Assembly: GCA_963969345.1 (NCBI GenBank) | Contig: OZ017766.1 | Coordinates: 930,001 to 994,000, forward strand | From: Turbatrix aceti | Lineage: Eukaryota > Nematoda > Chromadorea > Rhabditida > Panagrolaimidae | Length of the DNA stretch: 64,000 bases | Reading direction: 5' to 3' | In this document: positions 56,601-64,000 of the stretch, piece by piece | Layout of the letters: every line of letters starts with the position of its first letter | Numbering within the stretch: the first letter of the stretch is position 1 | Position numbers and translations under genes: made by a program | Notes under the pieces: generated by a model | Seen by the model: only the letters and a program-made list of their open reading frames with translations | The model's database searches: none | What the model was told of the DNA's origin: nothing

Positions 56601-56858
56601 CAGAGATGGCAGATCAGATCAATTACTCATAATCTGATCTGGATTATCTGCGATCTGATCTGATCTGATCTGACTCGACCCAGCCAAAAATCTCCGAATC
56701 TAGGGTTCAGGTTAACGAGAACACTGGTTTCGACGCGAAAAGTGAAAAATAAATTGTTTTTTTGTTAAAAACTATCGTATTCTTCGAAAAACCGGCAATA
56801 CGGACGTGTTTCAAGTTGTAAAACTTAAAATTTCTAGTGATCTGATCTGCCATCTCTG
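56601..56858. mobile_element. hAT-type GATCTGATCTG element
   Basis: Ends CAGAGATGGCAGATCAGATC and complement. Flanks GTTTGCAT (56593-56600) and GTTTACAT (56859-56866), 7 of 8. Interior GATCTGATCTGATCTG runs. 258 bp. Confidence 0.85.
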
Positions 56859-56956
56859 GTTTACATACGCGCAGGGTGACGTAAATATAAACTTCACTAA
56901 AATTAAAGTAAAGTATCTGTGGAAACAAGATTTGGACATAAATATTACTGCTATCG

Positions 56957-57030
56957 ACGTCATTTGTGCCTCCTAACATCTGGTCTAATGATAACTAACC
57001 ACTGAGTAATGGTGAAATAAAAATAAATAA
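56957..57030 (+). mobile_element. 5'-truncated RTE-like LINE copy
   Basis: ACGTCATTTGTGCCTCCTAA to an (AAAT)n tail. The perfect duplication ATTACTGCTATCG lies at 56944-56956 and 57031-57043. Confidence 0.9.
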
Positions 57031-57043
57031 ATTACTGCTATCG

Positions 57044-58569
57044 TGTTTTTTTAAGGCAGCGGTAGACTGGCTGAGTAATAAAGTGACGTAAAAACACAAA
57101 ATCATGCTTTTTCGACAAAACTTAGGCATAATAACACGAGTGCAACTTTAGTATTTACAACCTGGGCGACATTAATTCGATCTGACAGTACAGATATTTA
57201 AAAAGTATCATTCGAGGATTTAAAAAATTTACTAACACAAAAAAATTTACAATACACATGTAGCTATAGCTTTCCCAAACAAAAGGTTAGTTAAGTAAAT
57301 CGATTTTGAAACACTTTTCCATAAAAAAAAATAAAACCTGTTACAGCAGTTTTAAATATAAGCCCAATCAGTATTTGGGCCACCGGCTGGTTGGTTACAA
57401 TACTTTGAGCAAACAAAAATAGTGGCCAGACTAGAGGTTTACCAGTTTACAATGGTTGACACATCAGTTGTCGTCTGCTGCTGCAGCGACCGACAACAAG
57501 CCTGATTATGTTTAAATTTTGTTTTTGCCTTTCCGTTAAAAAAAAAGCAGCAATTGAAACGATTCTTCTCGGGTTTTTTTTAAAAGATCGTGTGTTTGTT
57601 CAGTATACTATTAATTTGAGCCCCTAAATTAGAAACTGTCTGGCAGAAGTTGTCAATCATGGGTACAACGGTGTAAGAAGGTACATACATCACTTCCTTT
57701 TTGTTTTGCTATCTTAAAAGTCACGTTAAACTGTAATTTTATATCTAGCGAAAAATTGTTTTTTAAGAGCACAAATACTTCTCGTAACATGTAAAAATGG
57801 ATGGACAACTTCTTACCAAAAATAAAAAAGTTTTTTTTTTTACTTTTAGGAATTGAAAATAAATTTTTAAAAAATGTAAAAAAAACTGTAAAATCTGCGG
57901 ACTTTTTTTAAAACAATTATGACTACCTGAAAACAACTACGTGCCAAAAACCCTGTCACCATTTCTTGAATGCTGGACGCGTTCCAATTTTGTTTTGACA
58001 CAAAACATAAAAAATAAATCCGCATTTCCATATTTTCCACCAGTCAACAAATAAAAACAAAAGAATTCAAAGACAGAAAATCATTGCAAAACGATCAACT
58101 GTGGAATTGACGCCCAAATTACTAGGGATCTAACAAATCCGCGGATGTGGTAAAAAAATAATACCGGAGAAGATTACGATTACGAAATTTCATCTTCAAG
58201 GCAAGATTTCACGCGTGATTGTGATCGTGACATCACAACAACAACAACAAAATTGCAGTCGGTAGGCAAACATAATTGGAGGATTTTCTTCTGAAAAAAA
58301 GAGCAGAAAAGAAGGAAAGAGATAGAAATCGTCAAAGAAATTCAAAGAATGCTGAAATCATTTTTATCCGCTCAGGTGGAAAGATACCGAGATGAACGCT
58401 CAGGCAGGTCAAGAAGGCGGTCCTGGGTTTTTCTGGAACCCCAAAAAGCTTCGCGTATATAAAAATATGAAAATTAATATTTTTTGGAAAATTGAAAATT
58501 TTTATTTTTTACTTTTCTTTGGAAATTTTTATTTTTAAATTTGTATAGGATCTGACTGAAATTTGGCCC
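57044..58569. other. No gene recognised
   Basis: AT-rich intergenic DNA. CAACAACAACAACAA microsatellite near 58236. Nothing else supported. Confidence 0.35.
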
Positions 58570-59479
58570 CAAATGTTTTTAACCAAGGTTGTAGGCCCCC
58601 TTGAGGGATTGTTAAAAAAAAAATATAAAAAATTTTTCAGATGCCGGATTCTTGAGATTTGGCTTCTGAACTGTTTTTTTGTTCTGATTTTTCAACCAGC
58701 TTCTTTATTGAAGCAAAAATCTGAATAAAATCATACAACTGTATTTTAGGACGAGGAATCGATTGCCGTATTCAGATTTCCCAAAAAACATCTGACTTTC
58801 CCGCAATTATCGATTTTCTGTTTTCTTCGTCACTTTTTTGGCCAAAACATGTGTATGCTGTTCGATAGGGAGGGCAAGACCTACCCTATCTTAAAGCCCG
58901 TTTTTTTTGCTACAAGATGGAAAAAAACACAAAAAAAAATATGTCGCTCTCGGTGACCAAAACAGGGAAAAACCATCAAAATGGTCAAAAAACCGTCGTA
59001 AAATAACAACGATGAAGCAAAGCGCCCCAAGAGTCGTCGCGTGCGCAGCGCGTAGTTGATTTTTTGACCATTTTGATGGTTTTTCCCTGTTTTGGTCACC
59101 GAGAGCGACATATTTTTTTTGTGTTTTTTTCCATCTTGTAGCAAAAAAACGGGCTTTAAGATAGGGAAGGTCTTGCCCTCCCTATCGAACAGCATACACA
59201 TGTTTTGGCCAAAAAAGTGACGACGAAAACAGAAAATCGATAATTGCGGGAGAGTCAGATGTTTTTTGGGAAATCTGAATACGGCAATCGATTCCTCATG
59301 CCAAAATACAGTTGTATGATTTTATTCAGATTTTTGCTTCAATAAAGAATCTGGTCGAAAAATCAGAACAAAAAAACAGTTCAGAAGCCAAATCTCAAGA
59401 ATCCGGCATCTGAAAAATTTTTTATATTTTTTTTTAACAATCCCTCAAGGGGGCCTACAACCTTGGTTAAAAACATTTG
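58570..59479. mobile_element. Foldback element, about 420-bp arms, CGACAGGATTT lineage
   Basis: Arms about 58570-58993 and 59060-59479 with a loop of only about 65 bp. The arms hold CGGATTCTTGAGATTTGGCT, TATTCAGATTTCCC and GTGACCAAAACAGGG. The right flank at about 59480-59525 still carries CAAAATCCTGTCACATCC, the outer module of the lineage, while the left flank lacks it. The left side is therefore truncated. Confidence 0.75.
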
Positions 59480-59529
59480 AGGCTTTTTTTTCACGGGGTC
59501 GCTGGTCCAAAATCCTGTCACATCCCTTT

Positions 59530-62500
59530 TAAAGCCCGCATTCATCTATCAAAAATGCAGAAAAACAAATCTGCAAAGCATCACTCAGACAAGGATGTTC
59601 AATTGTTTTGCAAAAAAACCTGATCTGTCATAGAAAATAAAAACAGGCTTAACTAAAATCAATCACGATCTGTGACCTGGCCTCTGTGCTATCAATGAAA
59701 TTGACGCCAACCAGAGCCGCTGCAGAGTATCGAGGAAGCAAAGTCAAAAGTCACCCGCACGCACGTCGGTTGCGTCGTCGACGATGGCTCGTTAAATTTA
59801 AAAAAATTAAAGTTGAACAGCGGTCCGAAAAGATGGCTAGCGAACGCGAAAGTTGTAAAAACACATAAAAAAGGCGTGATTTGCACACTATCCAATCGAG
59901 ACGAAAAGCCTCGCGAGTTGATAGACCGGCCCTCGACTGCACGAGGGACAAAAAAAGGAATTGTTTCCGTATAAATTTTAACCTTCTGAATCCCCCCTCG
60001 AAGTTGGTGACAAAAAGCTGAATGTTAGATAGAAGCACGTAAAACAGAAAAAATCTAACGAATAGTTTCTATCATCAATTCAATGCGTTACATGGATCAT
60101 ATATTGTTTTTTTTTTGTTTCCTGTTTTTTTCAATTATAAAAAACTAAAATAAATATTAAATTGTAACTGAATAAAAAAACTGCGATTTTTATGGAAACA
60201 AACAAAAAAATGTAATCAAAACGGCAAAAGTGATAAAAACAATCCAGATGCAAAAAAATTACAATATTTTGTACGTTATAGAAAAACACAAGAAAATGGC
60301 GTTTGGCATAGCGTTTGGAAGGCAAAGCAAAATCTCCTGGACAGAATTCTGCTTTACTTCAAAATTTTTTGAACATTTTTGTCATTGCAATTTGATTTCT
60401 TTTGTTTTCGGATTTAGGTATGCAATGTGCAAAAAGCACTTGTTTGCGTCTGATCACGGTCAACATATTTTTTTTGCATTTTGTGGTTATATTTACTTAT
60501 ATATTTTTAGACAAAAAAGAACAAACGTTCAGCTCACAATGAAAAAAGTTTTTGAAACATGAAAATTGGAAAAAAATAAATTTCGCTAAAAAAATGATAA
60601 AAGAGTTCAATTCGAATTGCCAAAAAAATGTGCTTTTTGTACGGGAGGTCCAAGAGAAGAACAAAGTAAAAATCCCTGCATGCATGACAAACGAAGCACC
60701 CAAAGGCTAGAGGGGGTGTTATAGGCTGCACAGCTGGAAGCCATCACACGCAATTTTAAAAAGCTTTCTTAGCAAGCGCAATATGAACGCCTTTATATTT
60801 CATTAAACACCCTGCATGCTCATGCAACCGGTGTCTTATTTTGCCCAACTCTTTTTTACCACCGCCCAAGCCGAGCAAACACGAGGAAGGGAAAAAAGGC
60901 GAGGCCGTGACAAAAACTGAATCTAGACAGCTAAACGTCAAAAAATTCCCCGAGCAAAACAGAAAAGGACTGCAGAGGGAAAAGCCTAAAAGAACCCCAA
61001 AAAGGTTCAGCCAAGTTCTCTTAATCCCTGGCCTGTGATCACAACCCCTCAAGCATACATAGGTTGGTTGGGTTGCCCCCTATCGCGTCACACACACAAT
61101 GGGTTCAAGGGAGTAATCGCAGGCAAGCGTGAATCAAGTGCACACTTTGTGGAAAGCAATAAAAGGGAGAAAGAGAACTGTGTTTATTTTATGTGTTCGC
61201 ATAAAGTCACAGTATGCGGCTATTTAGAAAAGTGAACTGTTGATCACCGGTATTGGGCGTTGGGAAATTTTCAGGTAAAACTATCAATTTCGTTTAGCGT
61301 TTTAAAATAAGGAGAAAACTCTTTCTTGGGCATTTTTTAAAACGCAAAAAAATAAGGAGAAAATTGTCAACATGACCGTCTCAAAAAAAGAAGAAACGGG
61401 AATGAATCACCCCTGTTGGCAGCCAACCCCAAACAAATCAACACCAATCGCAACTTTTTTCATGGAAAGAGATGAAAAATTGCGAAGGTTAACTAACCCC
61501 CTCTCGTGCTTGCAAGAATTCAATCATCTTCTCTCTTTCGCATCCCGCGGATTCTATTTCATTTTTCACCTCTCTGACGACCACCATCGCTGCTAACGAC
61601 GACGACGATGGTGATAATGCTGCTGATCGGTCCCTCGCCCCTTCAGTAAATGTTCGTACTTCATCGTCGCGAATCGCAGAAAGAAATACCTTCTCCCGCG
61701 ACCCCATGAACCATCTTGTGTGTTCATCAGAGTTGTCAGAGATGTCATTGACCTTAAAAATCCATGTTCACAGAGGAAAGTCAGGCGAAAAGTGGTTTTT
61801 CACTGCGAGAAAAAACACACCATAAAAAAACTGGTTTGCAGGGGTCAGTGTAAAAAATATAACGGAGCTTAGTAAAACAATTCTGCGGTCAACACGACTT
61901 TACAAAAATTATGCCAGTTTTAGCTAACATCGGTCAGAAAACGTAAAATCAGTTATTTAACATTGGTTTAGCAAAATCAAATAACCGTGATAAATGTTTT
62001 CAGAGGTGTATAACCTAAAAAAAGACATGACGCATCAATTGACGTAACCTACTGGTACTTAAATCAGAGTCTAGACGAGTGTCATATACACTACATAGTC
62101 GTAACCAACAAATAGCAAATCATTAAAAATGTGTATGACACACTAGCAGCGTTATTTTTTCTGACAGATTGCAAGGGAGAAAAAATTAAGATGACCAAAA
62201 TACTGTTAAAACGCTGTGAAAAAGTATAGAGACAGGTAGTGTGACGGGCAAACCATCTCTGTCACTTTCCCCGTCACCGGAGGGTGCACTGTCGGAGTAT
62301 ATATGTACATAAAATGAACAACACAAAATGCAACAGGATTACGCTATTTTTGTAAAAAAATAATAATCGTGAAACTGCGACAATTGACTCAATTCAGAAA
62401 AAAAAGTGATAAAATGAGATAATGTGAAAAAATCGTAAAAAAATCATAGTTGTTGCGATTATTATACGATGCAAGAACAAATGTACGTATGATATTTTTA

Positions 62501-63150
62501 GAATTTTTATACAGGTTGACTTGATTTTTTAACCCATACAATATTTCTTGAATTTTAAAAATTTTTACATTCAAAAAACATCTAGATATTAGAATACCAT
62601 TTTTCCCCCAAAAAAATCTACAGTGTACTCCAGAGCAAAAATTGCTAAACACGTAACTAAAGTGGAGACTACAAGAAAACTATTCAAGGGTATAGCTGCA
62701 CTGCGATCACCTATCTTGTTAGCAACCCCTCTTTCTTCATTTTCATCCTCACCCACCTGATCACTACCAGCGAAGGATTTCAAGTATTGGAAGTGCGGTC
62801 AAGTTGTGTTCCTCATGTCTCATCATGTCGTCGTGTAAGTAAGAATTTACGACACAGAAGAGAGGATATAGAGATAGAAGATAGGCATCAACACTGGGCA
62901 AACAGAAAACCTGAATTACAGAAGAGATAGAGCCCCTTCATTTTTTTGCAAGCCGCGGTCAAACCCCTTCGCCAGCATTGGTTTTGGTAGTTACAATCGT
63001 AAAAATTGTGAAGGTAACAAATATTTTTTAGCACAATTCAAATTTTTTAGTAATAAAATCAATGAAGGAGTAAAGCCTTTCCGGTCGATCGAGACTCACT
63101 CGTAAACACAGCCAAGTGCGCAAAAAGCTATTTAAAATTAACCGGAAAAG
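59530..63150. other. Intergenic region, no firm feature
   Basis: On the minus strand 61707-61489 reads MGSREKVFLSAIRDDE in GC-richer sequence with a GAG|GTGAAA donor-like site. A hydrophobic reading at about 62700-62590 gives FLVVSTLVTCLAIFALEY. Either could be an upstream exon of a minus-strand gene, but neither connects to the RhoGEF frame on the evidence here. Confidence 0.25.
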
Positions 63151-63159
63151 TATCCCCCG

Positions 63160-63600
63160 CTTGCGTTCACCGGGCAATGACGGACTGCAATGCGCGACAT
63201 TGTAGCGCTCAATTCGATGATTTATTGAACACTGCGTGGCTGTGCAGACAGGAAGCTGCACTTGCGCGCCACCAGGAGGAAGGCAGCTTTTCAGCTGGTC
63301 TCGGAGTCGAGTGCCAAGGCTGGACCGCTCTTTGTTTACGAGTTTGGACTTGAAGACAACGCGAGAATCATTTGTTTGATGAGCGACGGACACGGTTGCT
63401 TAATGTATCGGTCCAAAAAAAGAAAGAGACGCTTAACCCCTGCCTTCCGCGTTCAGGAGAGCTAACGATGGAAGCAAGGGTCGTAAATTTACGGCTAGAC
63501 AAGGCGATAAGAGACTTACCCCAAAACGATACCAAAATGAATGTACGCAGAAGAAGGACTTGGAACAAATAAACATTTTGGCACAAAAACTGTCGACAAA
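63160..63600 (+). pseudogene. Possible MULE-type transposase relic
   Basis: The frame at 63262-63465 reads SAKAGPLFVYEFGLEDNARI followed by ICLMSDGHGCLM. MULE-like transposases have a segment where a FLxYDxG motif is followed by RIIIFGT and then the DGTF catalytic Asp. The first parts are echoed but no DGTF is present. GC-rich against its surroundings. Weak, from memory. Confidence 0.3.
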
Positions 63601-63884
63601 CAAGTTATTGCAAGAACAGAACAGGGAAAATGAAACCTGCATGTTGAGCATGCAAAAAAATGAAAAAAAAGTAACTGGGATTTATGGCTCGAAATGTAAC
63701 CCCCCAAAAATCGAGTTCTGACAGCAAAATCAAAAAATTGTATTTTGAGGTAAAAATACGAAAAAACGCTTTTAACAAAAATAACAAAATTTTCAAAAGA
63801 ATATTTTTTGCTAATTTAATTTAATTTAAAAAAACACTTTCATTTAAAAAAAAAACAATAATTCAGGGACTCTTGGTGATTTTT

Positions 63885-63979
63885 TTATTCCGCTACTTTG
63901 CCCTTCTTAGAGGATAACACAATGTCCGAGTCGGTAAGGTCATCCACGATCCTTTGTACATGTTCGCCGACGCCAGTAA
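63885..63979 (-). CDS. 3'-terminal exon of an unidentified minus-strand gene (runs off the right edge)
   Basis: After an acceptor-like GCGATGAATAG (AG at 63981-63980) the minus strand reads a compact, hydrophilic peptide, GVGEHVQRIVDDLTDSD then IVLSSKKGKVAE and TAA (63887-63885). Codon use resembles the RhoGEF exons. AATAAA overlaps the stop and could be the poly(A) signal. Only about 31 codons are visible and I do not recognise the family. The upstream exons lie outside the window. Confidence 0.5.
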
Positions 63980-64000
63980 CTATTCATCGCACGGGTCAAG

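Noticed and set aside
1..64000. tRNA, rRNA or other structural RNA genes
   Set aside because: I saw no tRNA-like cloverleaf with A and B boxes and no rRNA-like segment, though I could not run a covariance search.
1..64000. Bacterial contamination or operons
   Set aside because: No long adjacent frames or ribosome-binding patterns. Introns, LINE tails and hAT duplications show a eukaryotic nuclear origin.

Overview
This window looks like AT-rich nuclear DNA from an invertebrate animal. It carries one large split gene, one terminal exon of a second gene, and many transposable elements. Several introns use GTAAGT, GTTTGT or GTGAGT donors with T-rich acceptors ending in AG. One intron is only 46 nt and others are 7-8 kb. 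With the predicted proteins this suggests a repeat-rich nematode-like worm, but I cannot name a species. Two runs of exactly 200 N (8400-8599 and 45690-45889) are scaffold gaps of fixed size.

The only gene I can reconstruct well lies on the minus strand, 52573 down to 32633. Seven exons keep a continuous reading frame and encode about 1,157 residues of a Rho guanine-nucleotide exchange factor of the PLEKHG5 (Syx/Tech/GEF720) type. In order it has a Ras-binding-like (RBD) fold, a Ser/Thr-rich linker, a catalytic DH domain, a PH domain, and a Ser-rich tail with an Asn/His run. The final exon splices onward and its continuation was not found below 32633. At the right edge, 63885-63979 is the last exon of another minus-strand gene.

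Almost everything else recognisable is mobile DNA. (i) Small hAT-type elements have 8-bp target duplications that can be read directly (28383-29761, 31085-31505, 44594-44830, 54347-54680, 55510-55650, 56601-56858). Most carry their own short motif repeated near the ends. (ii) Long foldback elements with arms of 100-630 bp occur at 8600, 13835, 14676, 23379, 25727, 30531, 37348, 41428, 45416, 48604 and 58570. Several share sequence modules and so form at least three lineages. (iii) Four 5'-truncated copies of one RTE-like LINE have perfect target duplications. (iv) Relics of other transposases are present.

Elements are often nested: hAT inside foldback (31085), Tc1-like inside hAT (28471), and foldback inside foldback inside foldback (48604-50939). 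Introns 2 and 3 of the RhoGEF gene hold four of the long palindromes, so its pre-mRNA should contain very long hairpins.

Region by region: 1-6.3 kb has no recognised gene. 6.3-32.5 kb is a repeat field. 32.6-36.1 kb is the dense 3' part of the RhoGEF gene (DH-PH core). 36.1-52.0 kb is two giant introns with one exon at 43.7 kb. 52.05-52.6 kb holds the N-terminal exons. 52.6-63.9 kb is the upstream intergenic region with further hAT, LINE and foldback insertions.
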